NCBI RefSeq assembly: GCF_009720825.1
Contig: NZ_WNKY01000002.1
Coordinates: 62,001-126,000 of the forward strand
Direction of reading: 5' to 3'
Length of the DNA stretch: 64,000 bases
From: Duganella radicis
GTDB lineage: Bacteria; Pseudomonadota; Gammaproteobacteria; Burkholderiales; Burkholderiaceae_D
In this document: piece by piece, positions 15,320 to 23,655 of the stretch
Position numbering within the stretch: position 1 is the first letter of the stretch
Layout of the letters: every line of letters begins with the position of its first letter
Made by a program: the position numbers and the translations under genes
Notes under the pieces: model-generated
What the model saw: the letters and a program-made list of their open reading frames with translations, nothing else
Told to the model about the DNA's origin: nothing
Databases searched by the model: none

Positions 15320-16357
15320 TTATTCGACAATTTGCGGAGTCATTCCCACCGCTTGCAAATCAGCAAGCAATCCCGCGCAATGCACGCCGTCGTGATCGAC
15401 CGGGAATAAGTGTTTGAGGCCGAGGACATAGAAATGTACTTTTCCATCGTCCAGGCGGAGAATATCTCGCTCCCATTCCTTATTGCGCCCGCATAGAAAT
15501 GCGCCATCAAGCACATTCAATTGATCAAATTGTTTTGGGGCGGTACCGGAAGCCGGTTTATTACGCGAAAGAATATCGACGAATTCCCGTTCCAGCGCCG
15601 GAACCTGATGCAGATAATCGTCGCCGGCGCTGTTTTTTGCTTGCAGCGCGCTGCGCAGGAACTGAATACGCTCAGGGCCGGCGGAACAATAGGCCCGGTG
15701 CACGCCGTAAAGCGAGTCGACGTCGCGTACCGGCAGGCCGGGACGCGAGCGGCGCAGTTCATTGGCGACCTGCCCCCGGCTGACCTGGCCGGTGCCGGCC
15801 GGCGCTGCCGCCCCATTGAAGTCCAGCATCACCTGGCCATACAGCAAATAGATCTCCCGCAAATCAAACTCATCCAGCCCGGCGATAAAGACCTGCGCGG
15901 CCCTCCTGCGCTGCTCGGCCGTCGTCCGGTCGTCTATTCCGGCACGCAGCTGCTCTCCGTGTATCGCTTCCTGGGCATTGAAATACACCTGCTCGACGGT
16001 TTGCCGCGCGGATGCAAGAAACGCCCTGCCGTCCGCCGTTAATACTGCGGGGTCACAGTCCGGCTTGTGCTCGGGTTCCCGGCCGTTGGCCCCCTCATAC
16101 AGCAGGATATCGGCCGTGGCGAATGCCGGCAGCACCACGCGATTAAAATAGGCGTCATATTCAACGGAAAGCCCAAGATGCGTGGCGCCTAAAAAATAGA
16201 ATGTCGTTACCGGCCCGTCAGCATTCTTTTTCTGCACCTTCCATAAACGTGGTGGCGCCGCATCGGAAAATTGATTGGATAAAGTCTGAGCAATACCTTG
16301 CGCAGGAAACGATAATATTCCAAGCAAAATAAATATACGAAGGAATCGCATAATCAC
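15320..16357 (-). CDS. TraB/GumN-family protein, exported
   Basis: 345 residues from GTG 16357 (an ATG two codons in is an alternative). Seen: a signal peptide (MRFLRIFILLGILSFPAQGIAQ) and the TraB/GumN opening LWKVQKKN...TTFYFLGATHLG with a conserved Glu in LLYEGAN, so a periplasmic or membrane-associated protein of the Tiki/TraB/GumN superfamily, some members of which are metal-dependent proteases. Same strand as the precursor gene, 146 bp upstream. Codon use is noticeably more AT-rich than the neighbours, suggesting transfer. In the peptide-export context it might process, regulate or give immunity to the product; this is not shown by the sequence. Confidence 0.75.
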   Translation of the reverse strand: MIMRFLRIFILLGILSFPAQGIAQTLSNQFSDAAPPRLWKVQKKNADGPVTTFYFLGATHLGLSVEYDAYFNRVVLPAFATADILLYEGANGREPEHKPDCDPAVLTADGRAFLASARQTVEQVYFNAQEAIHGEQLRAGIDDRTTAEQRRRAAQVFIAGLDEFDLREIYLLYGQVMLDFNGAAAPAGTGQVSRGQVANELRRSRPGLPVRDVDSLYGVHRAYCSAGPERIQFLRSALQAKNSAGDDYLHQVPALEREFVDILSRNKPASGTAPKQFDQLNVLDGAFLCGRNKEWERDILRLDDGKVHFYVLGLKHLFPVDHDGVHCAGLLADLQAVGMTPQIVE

Positions 16358-16513
16358 CGGTTAAATTTCCAATAGGAATTAAATATCTTCTTAAATAATG
16401 AAACTATATTATCCAAGCCGCCGGCTGCAATTTACACGAAATGTCACAAGATGGTATTTTTTTTGTAACGTACTGTTTTCAAAGTTTCACAGTGTAATGC
16501 CTGCCTATACCTT

Positions 16514-16527
16514 CGTATAACTATACG
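16514..16527. promoter_or_regulatory. Palindrome CGTATA-AC-TATACG upstream of the NarL-type regulator gene
   Basis: A perfect 6-bp-arm inverted repeat in the AT-rich 222-bp divergent region between the TraB/GumN gene and the regulator gene starting at 16581. A possible operator; no protein can be assigned. Confidence 0.3.
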
Positions 16528-16580
16528 GAACGGCCAAGGTTGACGAGAATGGCTCCATCAACCTCATCTGGAGCCCGATC

Positions 16581-17204
16581 ATGAATACCGCTTCCGTCGT
16601 CATTGCCGATGTCCACCCGCTGATCCGCGCCGGCATGGCCGCGTTGATTGAGTCCGATGGCAAGTTCACGCTGCTGGGCCAGGCCAGCAATGGCAGCCAG
16701 GCCGTGGAAATGTGCGAACGCTTGCAGCCGGATCTGCTGTTGATGGATCTGAATCTGCCCGATTGCGACGGCGTCGAAGCGCTCGGCCGCATCCGCGCCC
16801 ATCATCCGCACGCCAAGATCATCATCCTCAGCGGCCACGACGGCGAGGAGGATGCCGACCGCAGCATGCGCGCCGGCGCCCATGCCTACATGCTCAAGAA
16901 CGCGCCGCTCGACGATCTGATGACCTGCATCCACGCCGTGCTGCAAGGCCGCAAGTTCATGATGCCGGACCTGGCGCTCAGACTGGCCAGCCGCATCCAC
17001 GGCAACCAGTTGACGCCGCGCGAGCGCGATATCCTGGTGCATCTGGCCAGCGGCATGAGCAACAAGGTGATCGCGCGCGCGGCCGGCATCGGCGTCGGCA
17101 CGGTGAAGTTTCACGTCAAGAGCATCATGTCCAAGCTGAATGTCTGCACCCGTACCGAGGCCGCCATGGTCGCTGCCAGGCGCGGCCTGGTGCATCTGAA
17201 CTAG
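16581..17204 (+). CDS. NarL/LuxR-family response regulator
   Basis: 207 residues with GGAG 8 bp upstream. Seen: receiver domain with LLLMDLNLPDCDG (phospho-Asp) and a C-terminal LuxR-type HTH (about 140-200; LTPRERDILVHLASGMSNKVIARAAGIGVGTVKFHVKSIMSKLNV). Expected to bind DNA when phosphorylated by a partner kinase. It is paralogous to the regulator at 18039-18662 (near-identical recognition-helix region), and both flank a soluble histidine kinase. The divergent start next to the TraB/GumN and peptide cluster makes it a candidate regulator of that cluster, but nothing proves it. Confidence 0.92.
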   Translation: MNTASVVIADVHPLIRAGMAALIESDGKFTLLGQASNGSQAVEMCERLQPDLLLMDLNLPDCDGVEALGRIRAHHPHAKIIILSGHDGEEDADRSMRAGAHAYMLKNAPLDDLMTCIHAVLQGRKFMMPDLALRLASRIHGNQLTPRERDILVHLASGMSNKVIARAAGIGVGTVKFHVKSIMSKLNVCTRTEAAMVAARRGLVHLN

Positions 17205-17240
17205 CGTCGCTCCAGCGGCGGCGTTGATGCCGTCCGACTA

Positions 17241-17252
17241 ACCCGATCGGGT
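17241..17252. promoter_or_regulatory. 12-bp palindrome ACCCGATCGGGT upstream of the kinase gene
   Basis: A perfect palindrome in the 124-bp gap between the first regulator gene and the kinase gene, 77 bp before the kinase start. Operator-like; binder unknown. Confidence 0.3.
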
Positions 17253-17328
17253 AATCCGGCCCTTGCAACTATGCCGGATTTTCCGCGCCGGCCCTATGCG
17301 GCATGATGCGTGCTGAGATCACACCATC

Positions 17329-18060
17329 ATGGATTGCAATATGGCCAGCATGCAGCTTCCTCCCGACCTGCGTCCGGCGCGCATCAATGCGCTGGGCGAG
17401 TTTGCCGTCGCGATCGCGCACGAAGTCAAGCAGCCGCTAGCGGCGGTCAAGTTGAACGCCGAAGCCTGCATGGCGCTGCTGGCGCAAGACCCGCCGCGCA
17501 TCGAGGCCGCGCGCGCCGCGCTGGCGGTGGTGCTGCAAGCCAGCCTGGCGGCCGGCGACATGTTGCGCACCCTGCACGGCATGGCCAGCGGCGACGCGCC
17601 TGAACCCGCCCTGTTCCTTGTCGACGACGCCGTGCGCGAGGTGCTGCCCCTGCTGCGCGCCGAGCTGCGCCGGCACGGCATCCGCCTCCACGAGCACTAC
17701 GGACTGGAAGGCATCCAGCTGCACGGCGACCGCGTGCAGCTGATGCAAGTGATCATGAATCTGGTGCGCAACGCCATCGAGGCGCAGGCGCGCACGCTGA
17801 CGCTGCGCACCGAACTGGCCGACGGCGCCGTGCACATTACCGTGGCCGACGACGGCGCCGGCATCCCGGCCGCGCTGGCCGCGCACATCTATCAACCGCT
17901 GTTTTCCACCAAGCCGGACGGCACCGGCATGGGCCTGGCGCTCTGCCAGGGTATCGTCCAGGCGCATGGCGGACGCCTGTGGCACAGCGCCAGCGCCAGC
18001 GGCACCGCTTTTCACCTCAGCTTCAAGGAGTACGCCTTATGGACCCCATCTCGATCCTGA
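17329..18060 (+). CDS. Soluble sensor histidine kinase without input domain
   Basis: 243 residues, cytoplasmic (no membrane segment, no PAS). Seen: H-box in EFAVAIAHEVKQPLAAVKLNAEA (about 25-47), N-box NLVRNAIEAQ, G1 DDGAGIP and G2 TGMGLALCQGIVQAHGG, in the order of HisKA/FixL-type kinases. The next gene, a NarL-type regulator, overlaps its 3' end by 22 bp, so they are surely co-expressed. Lacking a sensor region, it may take signal through a partner protein or act as a phosphatase or phosphodonor for both flanking regulators. No clear ribosome binding site precedes 17329, and a later ATG (17341 or 17350) cannot be excluded. Confidence 0.85.
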   Translation: MDCNMASMQLPPDLRPARINALGEFAVAIAHEVKQPLAAVKLNAEACMALLAQDPPRIEAARAALAVVLQASLAAGDMLRTLHGMASGDAPEPALFLVDDAVREVLPLLRAELRRHGIRLHEHYGLEGIQLHGDRVQLMQVIMNLVRNAIEAQARTLTLRTELADGAVHITVADDGAGIPAALAAHIYQPLFSTKPDGTGMGLALCQGIVQAHGGRLWHSASASGTAFHLSFKEYALWTPSRS

Positions 18061-18662
18061 TCGCGGACGATCATCCCCTGATACTGGCAGGCTTGAGCGC
18101 GCTGCTGGGCACCTTGCCGGAGTTCCGGCTGGTGGCGCAGGCCGGCGACGGCGTGCAGGCGGTGGAACTGTACCGCCAGCACCGGCCGGACGTGGTCATC
18201 ATGGACCTCAGCATGCCGCGCCTGAACGGCGTTGGCGCCATCGAGCAAATCCGCGCCGAGGACGCCAGCGCCAGCATCGTCATCCTGACCACCTACCAGG
18301 GCGACGAAGACGTGTACCGCGGCTTGCGCGCCGGCGCCAAGGCCTACCTGCTGAAAGACGCCGCCTCCGGGCAGCTGCTGGACTGCCTGCGCACCGTCGC
18401 CAGCGGCCAGCAATACCTGCCGCCGGAGGTGGCCAACAAGCTGGCCGAGCGCATGGCCGGCAGCCAGCTGTCGCGGCGCGAGCTGGACATCCTGGCCCAC
18501 CTCGCCAGCGGCAAGAGCAACAAGATGATCGCGCGCAGCGCCGACATCGAAGTCGGCACCGTCAAATTCCACGTCAATAACATCCTGGCCAAGCTCAATG
18601 TAGCCAGCCGCACCGAGGCCGCGACTGTGGCGGCCCGGCGCGGCTTGCTCAGCGTCTTTTAA
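18039..18662 (+). CDS. NarL/LuxR-family response regulator
   Basis: 207 residues; ATG at 18039 has AAGGAG upstream, preferred over an in-frame codon at 17979 deep inside the kinase gene. Seen: ILIADDHP, VVIMDLSMPRLNG (phospho-Asp), T and K switch residues, and a LuxR HTH (LSRRELDILAHLASGKSNKMIARSADIEVGTVKFHVNNILAKLNV). Overlaps the kinase gene, so it is the most likely phospho-acceptor. Closely similar to the regulator at 16581-17204, pointing to a local duplication. Confidence 0.92.
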   Translation: MDPISILIADDHPLILAGLSALLGTLPEFRLVAQAGDGVQAVELYRQHRPDVVIMDLSMPRLNGVGAIEQIRAEDASASIVILTTYQGDEDVYRGLRAGAKAYLLKDAASGQLLDCLRTVASGQQYLPPEVANKLAERMAGSQLSRRELDILAHLASGKSNKMIARSADIEVGTVKFHVNNILAKLNVASRTEAATVAARRGLLSVF

Positions 18663-19349
18663 TTATTTCGCTGGCACGGCCGGCAGCACTTTGTGGGTGC
18701 TGTGGGTGCGTTCAGGCGCCTTGTGCACCATGGTGTAAGCGTAGTCCACGCCCATGCCGTAGGCACCCGAGTGTTCGCGCACGATGGCCATCACGGCATC
18801 GTAGGTTTCGCGGTGCGCCCAGTCGCGCTGCCATTCCAGCAGCACTTGCTGCCAGGTCACCGGCACCACGCCGGCCTGGATCATGCGCTGCATGGCGTAC
18901 TCGTGGGCTTCCTTCGAGGTGCCGCCCGAGGCGTCGGCGACCATGTAGATTTCGTAGTCGCCTTCCAGCATGGCGCACAGGGCGAAGGTGGTGTTGCAGA
19001 CTTCGGTCCACAGGCCGGCCACGATGACTTTTTTCTTGCCGTTGGCTTTCAGCGCGTCGCGCACTTTCTGGTCATCCCACGAGTTCATCGAGGAACGTTC
19101 CAGGATGTCTTTTTGCGGGAACACGTCCAGCAGTTCCGGGTAGGTGTGGCCGGAGAAGGCTTCGGTCTCCACGGTGGTGATGGTAGTGGGAATGCCGAAC
19201 ACCTTGGCAGCCTTGGCCAGCGCCACGGTATTGTTCTTCAACACCTGGCGGTCGATCGACTGGACGCCAAACGCCATTTGCGGCTGGTGATCGATGAAGA
19301 TCAGCTGGCTGTTGTGCGGGGTCAGGACTTCTAATTTAGGGTTGCTCAT
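18663..19349 (-). CDS. Isochorismatase-family (YcaC-like) cysteine hydrolase
   Basis: 228 residues from 19349 (GGAACC upstream). Seen: LIFIDHQPQMAF with the catalytic Asp near residue 20, and VIVAGLWTEVCNTTFALCAM with the nucleophilic Cys, plus the cis-peptide-type TEVC segment; the YcaC subgroup is known for hydrolases of unknown substrate. Cytoplasmic. Convergent with the NarL-type gene (adjacent stops) and divergent from the small gene at 19464. Confidence 0.82.
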   Translation of the reverse strand: MSNPKLEVLTPHNSQLIFIDHQPQMAFGVQSIDRQVLKNNTVALAKAAKVFGIPTTITTVETEAFSGHTYPELLDVFPQKDILERSSMNSWDDQKVRDALKANGKKKVIVAGLWTEVCNTTFALCAMLEGDYEIYMVADASGGTSKEAHEYAMQRMIQAGVVPVTWQQVLLEWQRDWAHRETYDAVMAIVREHSGAYGMGVDYAYTMVHKAPERTHSTHKVLPAVPAK

Positions 19350-19463
19350 GATGGGGTTCCATGTGGTGTAAAAGGAAACGCCATCATAGGGTGCGCGCAC
19401 GGCGAACACTACTCATCTTAATATAGGCTTTTTACTTACCCTGGCTCTGCTAAGATGCATCCC

Positions 19464-19838
19464 ATGAAAACACAACTCACCGAACTGGCGCGCGGCCTGC
19501 GCGACCTGCACAAACAATTGATCCATCTGGAAACCCAGTATTTCGGCGCCGTCGGCAGCCCGCTGGAGCATTTGCAACTGATCACCAACCACCCGCATTT
19601 CGCCTGGCTGCAAAAACTGTCCGGCCTGATGACCCAGCTCGACGAGCGGCTCGATGACGCCGAACCGGTCACGCTGGAGGAAGCCAAGGCTTTCCGCCAG
19701 TCGCTGGAAATGCTGATCGGCCCGTGCGAGGAAGGCGACACCGAATTTCGCGCCAAATACAACGCCCTGCTGCACGACGGCCCGGAACTGGTGATGGCGC
19801 ATGGCGCCGTGCGCAGGCTGCTGGCGGCGATCGCCTGA
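19464..19838 (+). CDS. Conserved hypothetical protein
   Basis: 124 residues, helical and cytoplasmic, no recognised motif (begins MKTQLTELARGLRDLHKQLI). I prefer ATG 19464 to one at 19455 because the latter lies in a -10-like TAAGAT (19451-19456); start and -10 spacing would give a leaderless mRNA. Its stop abuts the stop of the convergent propeller kinase. Function unknown. Confidence 0.6.
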   Translation: MKTQLTELARGLRDLHKQLIHLETQYFGAVGSPLEHLQLITNHPHFAWLQKLSGLMTQLDERLDDAEPVTLEEAKAFRQSLEMLIGPCEEGDTEFRAKYNALLHDGPELVMAHGAVRRLLAAIA

Positions 19839-22800
19839 TCAACGACGCCTGAACCAGCGTGGCACGTAACGTTTCCAGCGCGCCTGCCCGGCATAGGCGC
19901 AGGCCGCCGGCACCGTCAGCAGCACGCGCGTGCCGCCATGCTCGCGCGGCTCGATCAGCAGCTCGGCGCCGATACGCGCGGCGCGCTCGAACAGACCGGT
20001 CACGCCCCAGTGGCCGGCGCGGCCGTTGCGCACGACCTCCGGATCGATACCCTTGCCATCGTCCAGCACTTGCAGGCGGAACGCGTCATCGCCGTAGCGC
20101 AAGCCGACCTGCACGCCGGCCGCTTCCGCGTGACGGAAGGCGTTCATCATGGCCTCGCGGCCGATGGCGTAGCTTTCGCACGCGGCCTGCGCGTCCAGCG
20201 TGCGCGGCGTACCCTCGGTGTGCAGGCTGAATACCGCGCGATGGCTTTCCTGCAGCACCTCGCCCACCAGCGTCAGGCCGTGCGCCAGATCGCCGTCGCC
20301 CATGGCGCCCGAGCGCAGGTCCAGCACCTCGTTGCGGCCCTCTTCCATCACCTTGTCCGCCAGCAGCAGCACCCGTTCGATCTTCTGGCGCGCCACCGAA
20401 TCCTTCGCCAGGCCGCCCAGCGCCGACTGGAAGCTGAGCGTCAGGCCATGCACGCTTTGCAGGAAGCTGTCGTGCAGGGCGCGCGCGATGCGTTCGCGCT
20501 CGGCCATGCGGGTGGTCAGGCGCAGGGTGGCCTGCCGCAGCCACAGCCAGTACAGCAAATACAGCAGCCCGGCCACCGCCAGCGCACACAGGGCGTAGAA
20601 CAGCGGCGTCTGGGTGAAGGTCGGCAGGATGCGCAGCGAGATCGCCTCCTCCTGCTGGTTCCACTGGCCGAACTGGTTGACCGCCGCCACGCGGAAGCGG
20701 TAGTCGCCCGGCCCCAGGTTGGTGTAGGAGACGGCGCGGCGCATGCCGGTGTCCTGCCAGCCGGCATCCACGCCTTCCAGTTGATAGCGGAAGCGCAGGC
20801 CTTCCGGCATGGTGTAGCTGAGCGCGGTGTATTCGAAGCGCAGGGACGTGGTGCCGGCCGCCAGCGTCAGCGGCCGCGTGAAGTCGAGGTAGCGCTTGCC
20901 TTGCGCCACCAGCGTTTCGATCCTGACTTGCGGCGGGTGCGGCGGCGGATCATTGCGCGTGCTGTCGAGCCGGGCGATGCCGCTGACACCGGCAAACCAC
21001 AATTGGCCATCGGCGTCGGCCATCGCGCTCGGCAGACGGATGGCGGTGGCGGCAAAGTCGGGATAGCCGTCCAGCACGCCGTACAGCACATAGTTGAGCG
21101 CTTGCCGCGGCGCCGCCAGCGCGGCCTGCCAGTCGGCCGCGCGCACGTGCACCACGCCCTTGCCGCCATTAAACCAGTGGTCGCCATTGGCCGTGACCAG
21201 CATGCCGGACACGCGCGCCAGCACGTCCGGGTCGGCCGCGTTGAGGCGCTGGAACTGGCCGTCGCGCAGCACCGCCAGCCCGACGTTGCCGGCGGCGATC
21301 ACCTCTTTGCCGCCATGCAGATAGGTGATGGCGCCGATTTCATGCTCGCCCCGGGCGGCATAGCGCGTGACGCGGCCATTGTCGAAGTGCAGCACCACGC
21401 CATCGTTATAGCCGGCCCAGATGGCGCCGGGCGCGCCGGGGGCGACAAAGAAGATACCGGGCGGCAGGCCCAGCTCGGGCTGGGTTTGCCACTTGCCTTC
21501 ATGCAGGCGGAAGGTGCCGCGCCCGCCGATGGTGATCCACAGGTCGCGGCCATCGTCGAGTATGCGGGTGGCGCGCACCGATCCGGGCTTGCCGTCCGGC
21601 TCGGGTGGATAGGCGATGCGCTCCACCTGGCCGCCACGGCGGCGCTCGATGTGGTCGGTGCCGGCCAGCAGCAGCGCGCCATCGGCGCCATTGGCCAGCA
21701 CGCCGAACTGGCCCGCCGGCAGGCGCTCGACCACCCGGGCCGGCCCATCGGCGCGCAGCTGCCACAGCTCGCCGGTTGGCCGGGCCCAGGCCAGCACGTG
21801 GCCATCGGCGTCGCGCGCAAAACTGAACATGCGCTCGCCGCCGTTGAGCCGCGCCTGCGTCAGGCGATTGTTGCGGAAGCGCTCGACGCCGGCCTGGGTG
21901 CCGATCCAGATGCTGCCGTCGCGGTCCTCGAAAAGTACGTTGCCGGTCAGGCTGCTGACTTGCCAAGGCTGGTCCAGCTTGCTGCTGGGCGTGACGGTGG
22001 GCGTGTGGACCGCCGAGGCCTGCAAGCCGATACCGTCGCTGCGGCAGACGCCGGGACAGGCCAGCGTCCAGTAATTGCCGTCGCGGTCGAACAAGCCGCT
22101 CTCCTGGCCCTCGGCCTGAGCCTGCCAACTGGCGCGCGGCCGCGCCGGCCCGGCATGCTGCGGCGGCACCGGCACCAGCTTGTCATGCGTGTCCAGCCAC
22201 AGCCGGCCGTCCGGCGAGGCGCTCAGGTTGACCGTGCTGTAGCCGCTCAACACCGTGCGGAAACGCTGCGCGCCGCGCGGCAAGACCAGCAGCTGCTCGC
22301 CGGCCGCCAGCCAGATTTGCTCGTACTGGTCCAGGATCAGGTTGGAGGTGCGCCCGGCCGGCACGCCCAGCGTCGGGCCGACATGTTCCCAGGCGCCGTT
22401 TTTCAATTGCAGCAAACCATTATTGGTGGAGGCCCACAGCACGCCATCCTCGTCGCGCACGGTGCTGATCACCGGCCCGACCAGCAACTTGCCGAGGGTC
22501 GATGGCGCATGGCGCAGATGCCCCTTGCTCAGCACGCTGACGCCGCCGTAGATATAGCCAATCAGCAAATCGCCATGGCGCAGCGCCGTCAGCGCGGTGA
22601 TCGGGCGGCGCGGCAGCGCTTCGCCGCCCAGCGCCTCGAAGCGGCGGAAACGCACGCCGTCAAAGCGGTACAGGCCATTGCTGCTGCCGATCCACAGCCA
22701 GCCGTCGGCGGTCTGCGCCATGGCGGCGATTTCGCCGGGTGCGCCATCTTTGCCGGTCCAGATATCGTGGTGGTAATCACTGAGCGCCACCTCGTGGTCG

Positions 22801-22859
22801 AGCGCCCAGGCGCCGTTCAGCCAGGCGAACAGGCAAAGGAAAAGGGAAAGCGTACGCAT
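19839..22859 (-). CDS. Beta-propeller (two-component regulator propeller/Y_Y_Y) sensor histidine kinase
   Basis: 1006 residues. Seen: signal peptide (MRTLSLFLCLFAWLNGAWA), then repeated propeller blades with W-x-G/A...G-L-x-R/Q-x-x...G signatures (about 30-640), a Y_Y_Y-like domain (about 655-725; LRFRYQLEGVDAGWQDTG...SYTNLGPGDYRFRV), a transmembrane helix near 740-760, a HisKA_3 H-box (RERIARALHDSFLQSVHGL, about 790-800) and a HATPase region (DDGKGIDPE, GHWGVTGLFERAARIGA). The periplasmic propeller is thought to bind ligand, often carbohydrate. No response regulator is adjacent; HisKA_3 kinases usually pair with NarL-type regulators, and one ends 1.2 kb away at 18662. Confidence 0.92.
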   Translation of the reverse strand: MRTLSLFLCLFAWLNGAWALDHEVALSDYHHDIWTGKDGAPGEIAAMAQTADGWLWIGSSNGLYRFDGVRFRRFEALGGEALPRRPITALTALRHGDLLIGYIYGGVSVLSKGHLRHAPSTLGKLLVGPVISTVRDEDGVLWASTNNGLLQLKNGAWEHVGPTLGVPAGRTSNLILDQYEQIWLAAGEQLLVLPRGAQRFRTVLSGYSTVNLSASPDGRLWLDTHDKLVPVPPQHAGPARPRASWQAQAEGQESGLFDRDGNYWTLACPGVCRSDGIGLQASAVHTPTVTPSSKLDQPWQVSSLTGNVLFEDRDGSIWIGTQAGVERFRNNRLTQARLNGGERMFSFARDADGHVLAWARPTGELWQLRADGPARVVERLPAGQFGVLANGADGALLLAGTDHIERRRGGQVERIAYPPEPDGKPGSVRATRILDDGRDLWITIGGRGTFRLHEGKWQTQPELGLPPGIFFVAPGAPGAIWAGYNDGVVLHFDNGRVTRYAARGEHEIGAITYLHGGKEVIAAGNVGLAVLRDGQFQRLNAADPDVLARVSGMLVTANGDHWFNGGKGVVHVRAADWQAALAAPRQALNYVLYGVLDGYPDFAATAIRLPSAMADADGQLWFAGVSGIARLDSTRNDPPPHPPQVRIETLVAQGKRYLDFTRPLTLAAGTTSLRFEYTALSYTMPEGLRFRYQLEGVDAGWQDTGMRRAVSYTNLGPGDYRFRVAAVNQFGQWNQQEEAISLRILPTFTQTPLFYALCALAVAGLLYLLYWLWLRQATLRLTTRMAERERIARALHDSFLQSVHGLTLSFQSALGGLAKDSVARQKIERVLLLADKVMEEGRNEVLDLRSGAMGDGDLAHGLTLVGEVLQESHRAVFSLHTEGTPRTLDAQAACESYAIGREAMMNAFRHAEAAGVQVGLRYGDDAFRLQVLDDGKGIDPEVVRNGRAGHWGVTGLFERAARIGAELLIEPREHGGTRVLLTVPAACAYAGQARWKRYVPRWFRRR

Positions 22860-22984
22860 GCCTGCATCATAGACTAAAACGCAACATGTAAAAACCTATC
22901 AATCAAATAGCAACAATAAAATTTACCAATGATCAGGACGACGTTAATCTGAGTCCAGTTCCACAGCCTATCGAGATCACCATC

Positions 22985-23329
22985 ATGAAACGCCTGCCCC
23001 TGCCCCTGAGCACCCTCGCCCTGCTGAGCGCCTTCGCGCTGGGCGTCCTCGATTTCCAGACCGCAGGCTGGGCCTTCTTTGGCATCGGCGTCATCGCCTG
23101 GGCCAGACTGGACGCCAGACAGCTGCTGAAGTCCGACCGCTACGGCCTGTCTCCGGCGCTGGCCCTGCTGGCTTACCCGGCGCTGGCCGGCGCCCAGGCC
23201 AGCGTTGCCATCACCTTCGCGTTGGCGCTGCACGCGCTGGTGGTATTCCTGATCCTGATGAGCCGTCACCTGTCCCAAGACATAGCGCAGGCGTTTTCTC
23301 AGCAAAAAGGGGTAAGTCAGCGTATCTAA
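22985..23329 (+). CDS. Small integral membrane protein, unknown
   Basis: 114 residues with three hydrophobic segments (about 8-24, 29-42 and 60-98) and a short polar tail, so an inner-membrane protein. No recognised family. It stands alone, divergent from the propeller kinase gene. Confidence 0.6.
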   Translation: MKRLPLPLSTLALLSAFALGVLDFQTAGWAFFGIGVIAWARLDARQLLKSDRYGLSPALALLAYPALAGAQASVAITFALALHALVVFLILMSRHLSQDIAQAFSQQKGVSQRI

Positions 23330-23344
23330 AGTGGTTTTTTCAGA

Positions 23345-23365
23345 TATCCACATCAACTGTGGATA
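23345..23365. repeat. Palindrome TATCCACA-N5-TGTGGATA, copy 1
   Basis: Eight-base arms with a 5-bp spacer (TCAAC). The right arm with its following A reads as a perfect DnaA-box consensus, TTATCCACA, on the minus strand. An identical-arm copy with the same spacer length lies at 24559-24579, beyond the REC-PAS gene. Confidence 0.6.
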
Positions 23366-23484
23366 AGGGTGTGAATAAGCCCCACTTGACAGCCGAGAAC
23401 GCCTTTAACGACGGGCGAAACAACAAATTGCCTAATCCACAGGCAGATTTTTTCCCTCGAAAAATCAAGCACTTACAAAAACGG

Positions 23485-23509
23485 AAAAGCCACCGTCCGG
23501 TGGGCTTTT
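23485..23509 (+). terminator. Rho-independent terminator-like hairpin
   Basis: AAAAGCC-ACC, loop, GGT-GGGCTTTT: a 10-bp stem with one bulged G, starting with an A-run and ending in a T-run, so it could work on either strand. It lies 155 bp after the small membrane protein gene. Confidence 0.5.
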
Positions 23510-23583
23510 CGCTTCTTGAAAAATAATTTTATGTGCATAACTGGGTAGCACCAGCACCGTTGTTTCGCCGCACTGCGAATCCT

Positions 23584-23612
23584 TTGACAAAAGTGCTGGC
23601 GAGGAATAGTGT
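23584..23612 (+). promoter_or_regulatory. Putative sigma70 promoter of the REC-PAS gene
   Basis: TTGACA (23584-23589), a 17-bp spacer and TAGTGT (23607-23612; only 3/6 match). A transcript would begin near 23619, leaving a leader of about 37 nt. Confidence 0.35.
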
Positions 23613-23655
23613 CACTCTGGAGATCGGCCTGCTCGACTTACCTGGGACTGGATGC

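Larger units (their letters stand above)
23330..23655. other. Intergenic region with palindrome, terminator and promoter-like elements
   Basis: No convincing gene in these 326 bp. It holds a TATCCACA-N5-TGTGGATA palindrome (23345-23365), a terminator-like hairpin (23485-23509) and a promoter-like pair before the REC-PAS gene (23584-23612). The base composition is more AT-rich than its surroundings. Confidence 0.6.

Noticed and set aside
19938..22877. A 979-codon open frame on the plus strand opposite the propeller kinase
   Set aside because: It is the GC-driven antisense shadow of a gene with signal peptide, propeller, Y_Y_Y and kinase motifs; its translation is low-complexity Arg/Ala/Gln/His.
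23345..23365. Replication origin suggested by a DnaA box
   Set aside because: Only one perfect box and one near match; no dnaA, dnaN or parAB genes and no AT-rich unwinding repeats nearby.
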